NCBI GenBank assembly: GCA_018334165.1
Contig: JAGXTB010000095.1
Span: forward strand, 1 to 37,058
Origin: Sphingomonadales bacterium
GTDB lineage: Bacteria; Pseudomonadota; Alphaproteobacteria; Sphingomonadales; Sphingomonadaceae
Length of the DNA: 37,058 bases
Direction of reading: 5' to 3'
In this document: piece by piece, positions 18,044 to 26,225 of the stretch
Numbering within the stretch: position 1 is the first letter of the stretch
How the letters are laid out: every line of letters begins with the position of its first letter
Notes under the pieces: model-generated
Seen by the model: the letters and a program-made list of their open reading frames with translations, nothing else
Database searches by the model: none
Told to the model about the DNA's origin: nothing
Program-made: the position numbers and the translations under genes

Positions 18044-18069
18044 TTGACCGCGCGGCGCGCAGCGGTCAA
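18044..18069. promoter_or_regulatory. Perfect inverted repeat in the xseB/DUF2177 divergent gap
   Basis: TTGACCGC (18044-18051) is repeated inverted as GCGGTCAA (18062-18069), with a 10-base GC-rich centre. It lies in the middle of the 76-base gap between two divergent genes. It could be an operator, or two outward-facing -35 elements (TTGACC). No good -10 was found at the right distance on either strand. Confidence 0.4.
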
Positions 18070-18109
18070 GGTGCAAGGCGTTGCGGCATTGGCCGCTTTG
18101 GGGAGAACT

Positions 18110-18556
18110 ATGCTCGTAAAGATTTTGATGGCCTATGCCGTTGCCGCACTGGCCTTTGGCATTCTGGACGCTGTCTGGCTGCGCAATGCCGCGCCGTTGC
18201 TCTATCGCCCGGCGCTGGGTGACTTGCTGGCTGAGAAGTTCCGCTGGGGACCGGCGATCGCCTTCTATGTGCTGTTCATCGCCGCGCTGACCTATTTCGC
18301 GGTGCTGCCCGGCCTGCTGAGCGCCGGGTCGAACGCAACCACGATTTTTGCAGGTGTGCCGCTGTCGATCATGCACGGGATGTTCATCGGGCTGGTTTGC
18401 TATGCCACTTATGACCTGACCAACCAGGCCACGCTGAAGGTCTGGCCGGTGCATATCACCCTGATCGACCTCGCCTGGGGCACGGTCGCCAGCGGCTTTG
18501 CGGCCGGCATGGCGACTTTCGTGGTCTCCAAGTTCTCGCCGGGCCTCGGCGGCTAG
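18110..18556 (+). CDS. DUF2177 family membrane protein
   Basis: A 148-residue integral membrane protein. The start ATG at 18110 has GGGAG (18101-18105) upstream and begins MLVKILMAYAVAALAFGILD; a longer in-frame start would run back across xseB and is rejected. About four hydrophobic segments are visible: residues 3-20, 45-65, 78-100 and 115-138. Family-like features are the FGILDAVWLRNAAPLLYRPALGDLL stretch and YATYDLTNQATLKVWP. The function of DUF2177 is not established. The next membrane-protein gene starts one base after its stop, so the two are co-translated and may work together. Confidence 0.85.
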   Translation: MLVKILMAYAVAALAFGILDAVWLRNAAPLLYRPALGDLLAEKFRWGPAIAFYVLFIAALTYFAVLPGLLSAGSNATTIFAGVPLSIMHGMFIGLVCYATYDLTNQATLKVWPVHITLIDLAWGTVASGFAAGMATFVVSKFSPGLGG

Positions 18557-18557
18557 G

Positions 18558-19214
18558 ATGTTCATCGGCCACTGGGCCCCGGCGCTAGCGGCTGCGGCTG
18601 CCAGCAAGAAGGCACCCCCGCTGGCCGTGTTGTTCATTGGCGCACAGTTGATCGACTGGGCGTTCTTCGCCCTGCTGCTGCTGGGGGTGGAGCAGATGCG
18701 CTTTTCCCCCGGGATCAGCGTGATGAACCCGATGGACCTCTATCACATGCCCTACACCCACAGCCTGCTGGGTGCAGCCGCCTTTGCCGGAGCTGTCTGG
18801 CTGGCCCGATCGCTGGTGCTGCGCGACAAAGTCGGCGCGCTGATCGGGGCTGGCGTGGTGCTGTCGCACTGGTTCCTCGACCTGCTGGTCCACGTCCCCG
18901 ACCTGACGCTGGCCGGTTCACCGCCCAAGCTGGGCCTGGGCCTGTGGAACCATCCGTGGATCGAAATGCCGCTGGAACTGGCGATCACATTCGGTGCGCT
19001 GTGGTGGTATTGGAAGGCGCGCAACCCCGCGCCGGGTCGCGCGCTGGTGCTCGGCGGAGTGCTGCTGCTGCTTCAGGCGGTCAACTGGTTCGGCCCGGTG
19101 GAGAGCGAAGTCACCGCCGGAACCAGTGTGCTGGCCTTTGTCGCCTTTGGCCTGGCCACACTGGCGGCGTGGTGGATGGGGAAAAGCGCCCGAAAACCCG
19201 CGCGTTCGGGCTAG
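18558..19214 (+). CDS. Membrane protein, possible membrane-bound metal-dependent hydrolase
   Basis: A 218-residue multi-pass membrane protein with about six hydrophobic segments. Conserved-looking polar residues inside membrane segments are His5, Asp33, His68 (MPYTHSLLG), and His104/Asp108/His112 ([10 protein letters not shown]). This pattern resembles the YdjM/DUF457 group of predicted membrane-bound metal-dependent hydrolases, but the match is by motif pattern only. The ATG at 18558 follows the DUF2177 stop by one base. purL begins 32 bases downstream. The substrate is unknown. Confidence 0.78.
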   Translation: MFIGHWAPALAAAAASKKAPPLAVLFIGAQLIDWAFFALLLLGVEQMRFSPGISVMNPMDLYHMPYTHSLLGAAAFAGAVWLARSLVLRDKVGALIGAGVVLSHWFLDLLVHVPDLTLAGSPPKLGLGLWNHPWIEMPLELAITFGALWWYWKARNPAPGRALVLGGVLLLLQAVNWFGPVESEVTAGTSVLAFVAFGLATLAAWWMGKSARKPARSG

Positions 19215-19246
19215 CCCTCAAGGCCGCACGCGGCTATGCGCGCGGC

Positions 19247-21472
19247 ATGTCCGAAATCACTCCCGAAGTCGTCGCCCAGCACGGGCTGTCCGAAGAAGAA
19301 TACGCGCGCGTGCTGCACGCCCTGGGACGCGAGCCGAACATGGTCGAGCTCGGCATCTTCTCGGTCATGTGGTCCGAGCATTGCAGCTACAAATCGAGCC
19401 GCCTGCACCTCAAGAAACTGCCCACTGAGGCTCCCTGGGTGATCTGCGGCCCAGGTGAGAACGCCGGCGTGATCGACATTGGCGATGGCCAGGCCGCGAT
19501 CTTCAAGATGGAATCGCACAACCACCCCAGCTACATCGAACCCTACCAGGGCGCGGCGACCGGCGTGGGCGGGATTCTGCGCGATGTCTTCACCATGGGC
19601 GCGCGGCCGATTGCCAACATGAATGCGCTGCGGTTCGGCAATCCCAACCATCCCAAGATGAAGTCGCTGGTCAAGGGCGTGGTCGCCGGCATCGGCGGCT
19701 ATGGCAACTGCGTCGGCGTACCCACCGTGGGCGGCGAGACCAACTTCCACCCGGCCTATGACGGCAACATCCTGGTCAACGCGATGACCGTCGGGATCGC
19801 CGACCAGGACAAGATCTTCTATTCCGCCGCCACCGGGATCGGCAATCCGATCGTCTATGTCGGCTCCAAGACCGGGCGCGACGGGATCCATGGCGCGACC
19901 ATGGCCAGCGCCGATTTCGGCGAGGATGCGGATGAAAAGCGCCCGACCGTGCAGGTCGGCGATCCCTTCACCGAAAAGCTGCTGATCGAGGCCTGCCTCG
20001 AACTGATGGCGACCGACGCGATCGTCGCGATCCAGGACATGGGCGCGGCGGGGCTGACCTCCAGCTCGGTCGAGATGGCGACCAACGGCAAGGCCGGGAT
20101 CATTCTCGACATGGACAAGGTGCCGTGCCGCGAACTTGGCATGACGCCCTATGAAATGATGCTGAGCGAGAGCCAGGAGCGGATGCTGATGGTCTTGAAG
20201 CCCGGCAAGGAGCCGATGGCCGAGGCAATCTTCAAGAAGTGGGAGCTCGATTTCGCGGTGATCGGCGAAGTGACCGATACCGGCCATATGGTGCTGACCT
20301 GGCAGGGCGAGACCGTCTGCGACATCCCGCTGGGGCCGCTGGCCGAGGACGCGCCGCTCTATGATCGCCCGGCGCTCAGCCTTGAAGACTACAAGGTTTG
20401 GGCCAGGGTCGCGCCGCTGGGCGATGTGCCCGAAAGCACCGATCTGGCCGCCGATCTGCTCAAGCTGATGGCCTGCCCCGATCTGGCCAGCCGGCGCTGG
20501 ATCTGGGAGCAGTATGACAGCCAGGTCGGCGCAGACACGCTGCAAAAGAGCGGCGGCGATGCGGCAGTGGTGCGGATCCACGGGCACAAGAAGGCGCTGG
20601 CGATCAGCACCGACTGCACCCCGCGCTATTGCTATGCCGATCCCTACGAGGGCGGCAAGCAGGCGGTCGCGGAAACTTACCGCAACTTGTCAGCAGTGGG
20701 CGCCAAGCCTTTGGCCATCACCAACTGCCTTAACTTCGCCAACCCCCAGCGGCCTGAGATCATGGCCCAGATCGTCGAGTGCCTGCGCGGCATGGGCGAT
20801 GCGTGCAGGGCGCTGGATTACCCGATCGTTTCGGGGAATGTCAGCCTCTACAATGAGAGCAAGGCGACGGGCGGTGGCTCCGCGATTTTGCCGACCCCGG
20901 CGATTGGCGGGGTTGGGCTGATGGCTGACCATGAGAAGATGGCGACCATCAAGCTTAAGGCCGAGGGCGAAATGATCGTCCTGATTTGCCATTCCTCAGG
21001 CCACCTCGGCCAGTCGCTGTGGCTGCGCGAATTGCACGGCCGCGAAGACGGCGCGCCGCCGTCGGTCGATCTCGCCAAGGAACGCGCCGCTGGCGAACTG
21101 GTACGCGCACTGATCGCCGATGGGCTGGTCAGCGCGGTGCATGACTGCGCCGACGGCGGCGCGGCAGTCGCGATGGCCGAAATGGCGCTGGCCGGAAACA
21201 TCGGCTTCGTCAGCCATATCGCCCCCAACCTGCCACCGCTCGCTGGACTCTATTTTGGCGAAGATCAGGGCCGTTATGTCGTGACGGCCAAGGACTTCCT
21301 CGCGATTAAGGCCAAGGCCGACGCCGCCGGGCTGATCGCGGTGCCGGTCGGCAAGACTGGCGGCGATGCCTGCACTTTCGAATGGGTCGATGGTGGCCAG
21401 CGCCAGTCTGTGTCGCTGACGGACTTGCGCCAGGCCAACGAGGCCTTCTTCCGCGACTGGATGGAAGGCTAG
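19247..21472 (+). CDS. purL: Phosphoribosylformylglycinamidine synthase subunit PurL
   Basis: PurL is the synthase subunit of the split FGAM synthase and works with PurQ and PurS in purine synthesis, using ATP to convert FGAR to FGAM. The 741-residue length fits the small bacterial PurL. Motifs include [11 protein letters not shown] near 45, [28 protein letters not shown] near 90-118, [27 protein letters not shown], and in the second half [27 protein letters not shown] and VHDCADGG. The ATG at 19247 is chosen at MSEITPEVV; an in-frame start from 18944 would overlap the previous gene by about 270 bases. purQ and purS are not in this window. Confidence 0.97.
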   Translation: MSEITPEVVAQHGLSEEEYARVLHALGREPNMVELGIFSVMWSEHCSYKSSRLHLKKLPTEAPWVICGPGENAGVIDIGDGQAAIFKMESHNHPSYIEPYQGAATGVGGILRDVFTMGARPIANMNALRFGNPNHPKMKSLVKGVVAGIGGYGNCVGVPTVGGETNFHPAYDGNILVNAMTVGIADQDKIFYSAATGIGNPIVYVGSKTGRDGIHGATMASADFGEDADEKRPTVQVGDPFTEKLLIEACLELMATDAIVAIQDMGAAGLTSSSVEMATNGKAGIILDMDKVPCRELGMTPYEMMLSESQERMLMVLKPGKEPMAEAIFKKWELDFAVIGEVTDTGHMVLTWQGETVCDIPLGPLAEDAPLYDRPALSLEDYKVWARVAPLGDVPESTDLAADLLKLMACPDLASRRWIWEQYDSQVGADTLQKSGGDAAVVRIHGHKKALAISTDCTPRYCYADPYEGGKQAVAETYRNLSAVGAKPLAITNCLNFANPQRPEIMAQIVECLRGMGDACRALDYPIVSGNVSLYNESKATGGGSAILPTPAIGGVGLMADHEKMATIKLKAEGEMIVLICHSSGHLGQSLWLRELHGREDGAPPSVDLAKERAAGELVRALIADGLVSAVHDCADGGAAVAMAEMALAGNIGFVSHIAPNLPPLAGLYFGEDQGRYVVTAKDFLAIKAKADAAGLIAVPVGKTGGDACTFEWVDGGQRQSVSLTDLRQANEAFFRDWMEG

Positions 21473-21496
21473 TCACCAACGCCTCCGCCCTTCCCC

Positions 21497-21633
21497 GTCA
21501 CCCTGAACTTGTTTCAGGGTCCATTTCGCGGATGGCCCGGCTGGTGCGCGGAATAAGCTGACTGCGCGGTTTGGGGACATAGCCATGCTTCAGGCGGATG
21601 GCACGATGGACCCTGAAACAAGTTCAGGGTGAC
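21497..21633. repeat. Composite element with perfect 28-bp terminal inverted repeats
   Basis: The left arm (21497-21524) starts GTCACCCTGAACTTGTTTCA. The right arm (21606-21633) is its exact 28-base reverse complement. Each arm is itself a near-palindrome (CCCTGAA...TTTCAGGG). The 81-base centre contains GCGCGG and CTGCGCGG segments but no open frame or transposase. It lies between purL and the DUF3052 gene and is distinct in sequence from families A and B. Confidence 0.85.
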
Positions 21634-21650
21634 GAACAGAGAGACGGATC

Positions 21651-22058
21651 ATGACCACAGCCTACTCCGGCACCCCCCTCGCCAAAAAGCTCAGCCTGCG
21701 CGACGGGATGCGGGTGTGGTTCGATGCCATGCCCGAGCCTGTGTTCGACGAGATCGCCGAATACGCGCTGGAGCTGACATTCGTTGACGATCCCGCCAAG
21801 GGCATCGACGCCGCGCATGTCTTCGTGACCGAACGCGCGGTGCTGGATGCGCGGCTGAAGGCACTCCGTCACCAGATCGCCAGCGATGGGCAGGTCTGGG
21901 TCTCCTGGCCCAAGCAGGCCTCGAAAGTCCCCACCGATATCACTGAAGACACCATCCGCGAACTGTGCCTGCCGCTGGGCTTTGTCGATACCAAAGTCTG
22001 CGCGGTGGATGAGGTGTGGTCGGGGCTAAAGCTGGTGATCCGCAAGGAGCTTAGGTGA
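21651..22058 (+). CDS. DUF3052 family protein
   Basis: A 135-residue soluble protein. The sequence TAYSGTPLAKKLSLRDGMRV at the N-terminus and VWVSWPKQASKVPTDITEDTIRELCLPLGFVDTKVCAVDEVWSGLKLVIRK at the C-terminus match my knowledge of the DUF3052 family, whose members are small and uncharacterised. The FVTERAVLDARL segment lies in between. There is no signal peptide or membrane helix. The ATG at 21651 follows the composite inverted-repeat element by 17 bases, with GAGAG upstream as a possible ribosome-binding site. It is convergent with the EVE-domain gene. The function is unknown. Confidence 0.85.
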   Translation: MTTAYSGTPLAKKLSLRDGMRVWFDAMPEPVFDEIAEYALELTFVDDPAKGIDAAHVFVTERAVLDARLKALRHQIASDGQVWVSWPKQASKVPTDITEDTIRELCLPLGFVDTKVCAVDEVWSGLKLVIRKELR

Positions 22059-22070
22059 CTGCTTAGGTCC

Positions 22071-22216
22071 TCTCCTTTTTTGCGAAGCACAAAAGGGGAG
22101 GTGGCATTTGCGCAGCAAATGACGGAGGGGTCTTCTACCCTTGCGCCATTTCCCCTCCGTCTCGGCCTGACGGCCGATCCACCTCCCCATTTGCCGCCTT
22201 CGCGGAAAATGGAGAG
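22071..22216. repeat. Multi-hairpin palindromic element (family C)
   Basis: Nested inverted repeats occur here: GGGGAGGTGG (22095-22104) with CCACCTCCCC (22179-22188), and GACGGAGGGG (22121-22130) with CCCCTCCGTC (22152-22161). Local hairpins are CATTTGC/GCAAATG (22105-22121), TCGGCC/GGCCGA (22162-22177), and CCATTT/AAATGG (22187-22212). A further T-rich/A-rich hairpin is at 22071-22100. The whole can form a cruciform of five to six stems. It fills the gap between the convergent DUF3052 and EVE genes and probably ends transcription from both sides. Confidence 0.8.
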
Positions 22217-22221
22217 GAACT

Positions 22222-22641
22222 TCAACCCTCAGCCAGCTTCAGAATGTAGTCCCACTCTTCCGGCTTCACCGTCGAAACCGACAGCCGGAACTTGGTCAGC
22301 AAGTCCATATCCGCCAGCTTCGGATCGGCCTTGATTTCCTTCAGCGTCACCGTGCGTTTCAGCTTGCGTACCGGCTTGAGCTTCACCGAAGTCCAGCGCC
22401 CGGTCTCATCGGTCGGATCCTGAAAGCCCTCTTCGGTAATTTCAGCAATTCCAACGATCTCCACCCCGATGTTGGAGTGATAGAAGAACACCAGATCGCC
22501 CTTTTTCATCGCCCTGAGGTGCAACCGCGCGGTGTAGTTGCGCACGCCGTCCCAGGTGCCTTCGCCTTCGGCCACCAGATCGTCCCAGCTATAGACGTCG
22601 GGTTCGCTTTTCATCAGCCAGTAGTTCTTGATTTTGGTCAT
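22222..22641 (-). CDS. EVE domain-containing protein
   Basis: A 139-residue single-domain EVE protein (PUA-like fold). The family hallmark YWLMKSEPDVYSWDDL is near the N-terminus, followed by WDGVRNYTARLHLRAMKKGDLVFFYHSN, VEIVGIAEI, and a C-terminal LADMDLLTKFRLSVSTVKPEEWDYIL. EVE domains bind modified bases in DNA or RNA in characterised cases, but stand-alone bacterial members lack a settled role. The ATG at 22641 (MTKIKNYWLMKSEP) is chosen; a longer frame to 22701 has no support, and Met30 of that frame (22614) is an alternative. It is divergent from the 2OG oxygenase gene. Confidence 0.92.
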   Translation of the reverse strand: MTKIKNYWLMKSEPDVYSWDDLVAEGEGTWDGVRNYTARLHLRAMKKGDLVFFYHSNIGVEIVGIAEITEEGFQDPTDETGRWTSVKLKPVRKLKRTVTLKEIKADPKLADMDLLTKFRLSVSTVKPEEWDYILKLAEG

Positions 22642-22703
22642 GCCATAACTCGCCAAACGGGGTATGGCGCGGCATTGCATCAGAAATTCCAAGGCGTCCA
22701 CCT

Positions 22704-23657
22704 ATGTCCCTCACTCATATCCCCGTCCTCTCGCTCAACCTGCCCAAAGCGGAATTCGCCCAGCAGATTGGCGAGAGTTTCCGCACCTTTGGCTTCGCCA
22801 TGGTCAAGGACTTCCCGATCGACCGCGACCTGATCGACCGCGCGATGGCGATGTCGAAAGAGTTCTTCGCGCTGCCCGATGCCGAAAAGCGCACGTATCA
22901 TGACGCCGCCATCGCTGGCGCCCGCGGCTACACGCCCTTCGGGACCGAGATCGCCAAGGACGCCAAGGCGCATGACCTCAAGGAATTCTGGCACGTCGGC
23001 CGCGACCTGCCGCCTGGCAGCCCACTGGCCGATGCCTCGATGCCGCCGAATGTCTGGCCCGCACGACCCGAACATTTCCAGGAGCTGTTTACCGAGCTTT
23101 ACCGCCAATACGACGCCACCGGGGCCAAGATTCTGTCGGCCATCGCGCTCTATCTGGGGCTCGATGAGCACTGGTTCGATGAAGGGATCGAGGACGGCAA
23201 TTCGGTGATGCGCCTGCTCCACTACCCGCCGATCGAGAACCTGGAAGGCGAGGCAATCCGCGCCGGGGCGCATGGCGATATCAACCTGATCACGCTGCTG
23301 CTGGGCGCCGAGGAAGCGGGGCTTGAGCTGCTGTTCCAGGGCAAGGAATGGATCTCCGCCTCGCCGCCCGAAGGCGCGATGGTGATCAACTGCGGTGACA
23401 TGCTGGAACGGCTGACCAACCACTACCTGCCCTCAACCATCCACCGCGTGCGCAATCCCAGCCCCGAACGCGCGCGCTTCAGCCGGTTTTCGATGCCGTT
23501 CTTCCTGCACTTTCGCAGCGATTTCGTCATTCGGACGCTGCCGCAATGCGTCAGCGCCGACAATCCGGACCGCTATCCCGAACCGATCACTGCCGACCAG
23601 TTCCTGCAGCAACGCCTGGTCGAGATCGGGCTCAAGAAGAAAGCCACTGCCAGCTGA
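22704..23657 (+). CDS. 2-oxoglutarate/Fe(II) oxygenase, isopenicillin-N-synthase-like
   Basis: A 317-residue non-haem iron oxygenase. The N-terminal part IPVLSLNLPKAEFAQQIGESFRTFGFAMVKDF matches the DIOX_N domain. The C-terminal jelly roll has the iron ligands His190 and Asp192 (AHGDINLITLL) and His247 (STIHRVRN), and the 2OG-binding Arg258-x-Ser260 (RFS). The family includes isopenicillin N synthase, gibberellin oxygenases and ethylene-forming enzymes; here no biosynthetic cluster is next to it, so the substrate is unknown. An RxS motif favours 2-oxoglutarate use. It starts 62 bases from the divergent EVE gene. Confidence 0.9.
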   Translation: MSLTHIPVLSLNLPKAEFAQQIGESFRTFGFAMVKDFPIDRDLIDRAMAMSKEFFALPDAEKRTYHDAAIAGARGYTPFGTEIAKDAKAHDLKEFWHVGRDLPPGSPLADASMPPNVWPARPEHFQELFTELYRQYDATGAKILSAIALYLGLDEHWFDEGIEDGNSVMRLLHYPPIENLEGEAIRAGAHGDINLITLLLGAEEAGLELLFQGKEWISASPPEGAMVINCGDMLERLTNHYLPSTIHRVRNPSPERARFSRFSMPFFLHFRSDFVIRTLPQCVSADNPDRYPEPITADQFLQQRLVEIGLKKKATAS

Positions 23658-23725
23658 ACGCGTCTTAACGCTATTTTCAAGGAATTTTGCGAGTTTTCCC
23701 TGATCGCCTGCAGGGGGCTCGCGGA

Positions 23726-25375
23726 ATGGCATTTGCGCCGAAGTGGCTGAAATGGTCGTCTGGAAACGATGACCGACTGGGGAACACCCGGCGTGATGTC
23801 ATCACGCTGGGCGTCGCCCTGGCCGCGATCTTGTTGTTCGTGGGCACTGGCGGCCAAGTCCTCCCGCAAATCGTGCGCGCCATGGAAGGCCGGGGCCTTG
23901 GGCCCGATCGGCTGCTGACCAATGCCCTGCTGCTCAACATCGCGCTGATCATCTTCGGCTGGCGGCGCTACCGCGAACTGACCAGCGAAGTCGCCGAACG
24001 CCGCAAGGCCGAGGAACAGGCCCGGATCCTGGCCGAGCTCGATCCGTTGACCTCCTGCCTCAACCGCCGCTCGGTCGGACCCGAAGCCGACAAGCTGGCC
24101 GCGCAGGCCGCAGAGCGCGGCGAAGCGGTGGCTTTCGTGATGCTCGACCTCGACAAGTTCAAGCAAGTCAACGACGCCAATGGCCATGCCGCTGGTGATG
24201 CCATGCTGCGCGAAAGTGCGGTGCGGATCCGCGCCGTGCTGGGCCATGACGGTCTGGTCGCGCGGCTGGGGGGCGATGAGTTTGCGGTGGTCCTGCCCTA
24301 TCCGCCCGGCCAGCCCGAAGTGGTTGAGCGGCTGGTCGAAGGCCTGATTGAAGCGGTTGCGAAGCCCGTCGCGTTCAACGGGCTTGAGCTGGAAACCACG
24401 ATCTCGGCCGGGATTTGCCGCAGCGAACCGGGTGATCAGGCCACCGCCCAGGCCATGCTGCACAAGGCCGACATCGCGATGTATCACGCCAAGCGCAATG
24501 GCCGGAACCGGCTCGCCTGGTTCGAGCCGAGCATGGAAAGCGAAGTGCGGTTCCGCTCCGAACTCGAAGCCGGGATCCGCCGCGGCGTACCGGCCGGCGA
24601 ATTCGTGCCCTATTATGAAAAGCAGATCGACCTCGACAGTGGCCAGATCGCCGGGTTCGAAATGCTGGCGCGGTGGAACTCGCCCACGCTGGGGGTGGTC
24701 AGTCCCGACATCTTCATTCCGGTGGCAGAAGAAATCGGCTTGATCGCAGAGATGTCGGAATCGCTGATCCGCCAAGCCTTGCGCGATGCTCGTGGTTGGG
24801 ACCCGAAACTGACCCTGTCGGTCAATATCTCGCCGGTGCAACTGCGTGATCCCTGGTTTGCCCAAAAGCTGCTCAAGATCCTGGTCGAAGCCAATTTCCC
24901 GCCGAGCCGGTTGGAAATCGAAGTGACCGAAAGCTGCCTGCATGAGAATATTGCGCTGGTCCATTCGCTGATCACCAGCCTCAAGAACCAGGGCGTGACC
25001 GTCAGCCTCGACGATTTCGGGACGGGCTATTCCTCGCTCTCGCAGCTACGCAGCCTGCCGTTTGACCGGATCAAGATCGACCGCAGCTTTGTAATGAACC
25101 TGCTGGATGACAAGGACAGCGCCACGATCGTTCAAGCGATCATCGCGCTGGGCGAAGGGCTTGGCCTGCCGATCACCGCGGAAGGGATCGAGAACGAGGA
25201 AGTGCTGACCGAGCTGCGCAAATACGGCAATTTCAAGGGCCAGGGCTATCTCTATGGCTTCCCCTTGCCGGCCGAATGCACCGTGGCCGAACTGGCCCAG
25301 CTCGATCTGCTGTTGGAAGCTCCCGAGTCGGCCCCAGCTGAGCAAGGTGCCGAACCGCAGCGCCGCACCGCCTAG
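23726..25375 (+). CDS. Diguanylate cyclase/phosphodiesterase (GGDEF-EAL) membrane protein
   Basis: A 549-residue cyclic-di-GMP signalling protein. Two membrane helices lie at about residues 26-42 and 63-79, followed by a short coiled linker (84-104). The GGDEF domain has the intact motif GGDEF (182-186) and DLDKFKQVND; no RxxD inhibitory site precedes it. The EAL domain begins about residue 275 with the signature reading EML (312-314) instead of EAL. Catalytic residues of later motifs are present: NISPVQL, EVTES, LDDFGTGYSSL, IKIDRSF, AEGIENEE and QGYLYG. Both activities are therefore possible. The ATG at 23726 is chosen; a TTG at 23687 near AAGGA is an alternative adding 13 residues. Confidence 0.92.
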   Translation: MAFAPKWLKWSSGNDDRLGNTRRDVITLGVALAAILLFVGTGGQVLPQIVRAMEGRGLGPDRLLTNALLLNIALIIFGWRRYRELTSEVAERRKAEEQARILAELDPLTSCLNRRSVGPEADKLAAQAAERGEAVAFVMLDLDKFKQVNDANGHAAGDAMLRESAVRIRAVLGHDGLVARLGGDEFAVVLPYPPGQPEVVERLVEGLIEAVAKPVAFNGLELETTISAGICRSEPGDQATAQAMLHKADIAMYHAKRNGRNRLAWFEPSMESEVRFRSELEAGIRRGVPAGEFVPYYEKQIDLDSGQIAGFEMLARWNSPTLGVVSPDIFIPVAEEIGLIAEMSESLIRQALRDARGWDPKLTLSVNISPVQLRDPWFAQKLLKILVEANFPPSRLEIEVTESCLHENIALVHSLITSLKNQGVTVSLDDFGTGYSSLSQLRSLPFDRIKIDRSFVMNLLDDKDSATIVQAIIALGEGLGLPITAEGIENEEVLTELRKYGNFKGQGYLYGFPLPAECTVAELAQLDLLLEAPESAPAEQGAEPQRRTA

Positions 25376-25412
25376 ACTGGACGCCAGCGCCGCCGCGTCC
25401 TAGAGCGCGGCC

Positions 25413-26225
25413 ATGCGCACCGCCTTCATCAAGATGCACGGCCTGGGCAACGATTTCGTTGTTCTCGATGCGCGCGCGGGTGACGTTCCGGTGATGACCA
25501 ATGCATTGGCGAGGGCGCTAGCCGACCGGAAGACCGGGATCGGCTGTGATCAACTGATCCTGCTCGAAAATTCGGACAGCGCCGATCTCAGGATGCGGAT
25601 TTTCAACCACGATGGCGGCGAGGTTGAGGCTTGCGGCAATGCCAGCCGCGCGGTCGGGCTGCTGCTGGGCCGGAGCGCCAGCATCGAGACTTTGGGCGGA
25701 CTGCTCCAGGTCGATCCGGCCGAGGGCGGCGTAGCAGTCGATATGGGCGAGCCGCGCTTCGAATGGGACCAAGTGCCGCTGGCCTACCCGATGGATACGC
25801 ACCACATGCCGGTGGCTTGGGAAGGCCTGAACAACCCCACCGCTGTGAACGTCGGCAATCCGCATGTGATCTTCTTCGCCGAAGACACCAGCGCGGTCGA
25901 TCTCAACCGGCTTGGGCCTGAGATCGAGCATGACTCGCTGTTCCCCGAACGGATCAACGTCAACGTCGCGACCATCGAAAGCCGCCAGCGGATCCGCCTG
26001 CGGGTCTGGGAACGCGGTGTCGGCGAGACCCGCGCTTGCGGCACCGGAGCCTGTGCCACGGCGATTGGCGCGATGCGGCGCGGGTTAGTCGATCGCACTG
26101 TCACCGTTGCGCTGCCCGGCGGCGAACTGATGATCGAGTGGACCGAGCAAGGCCGGATTCGCATGACTGGCCCCGCCACCGCAAGCTTCCGCGGCACCTT
26201 TGAAAGCTCCGATTTTGGCGGCTGA
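25413..26225 (+). CDS. dapF: Diaminopimelate epimerase
   Basis: DapF converts LL- to meso-diaminopimelate for lysine and peptidoglycan. The 270-residue protein has the two catalytic cysteines: Cys74 in EACGNASR and Cys209 in ETRACGTGACA. Other signatures are MHGLGNDFVVLD at the N-terminus, GIGCDQLI, and VNVGNPHVIFF. Its 3' end overlaps the mtaB start by 26 bases (or 11 with the second TTG), which suggests translational coupling. It begins an operon dapF-mtaB-ftsY-yciB in which each gene overlaps the next. Confidence 0.97.
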   Translation: MRTAFIKMHGLGNDFVVLDARAGDVPVMTNALARALADRKTGIGCDQLILLENSDSADLRMRIFNHDGGEVEACGNASRAVGLLLGRSASIETLGGLLQVDPAEGGVAVDMGEPRFEWDQVPLAYPMDTHHMPVAWEGLNNPTAVNVGNPHVIFFAEDTSAVDLNRLGPEIEHDSLFPERINVNVATIESRQRIRLRVWERGVGETRACGTGACATAIGAMRRGLVDRTVTVALPGGELMIEWTEQGRIRMTGPATASFRGTFESSDFGG

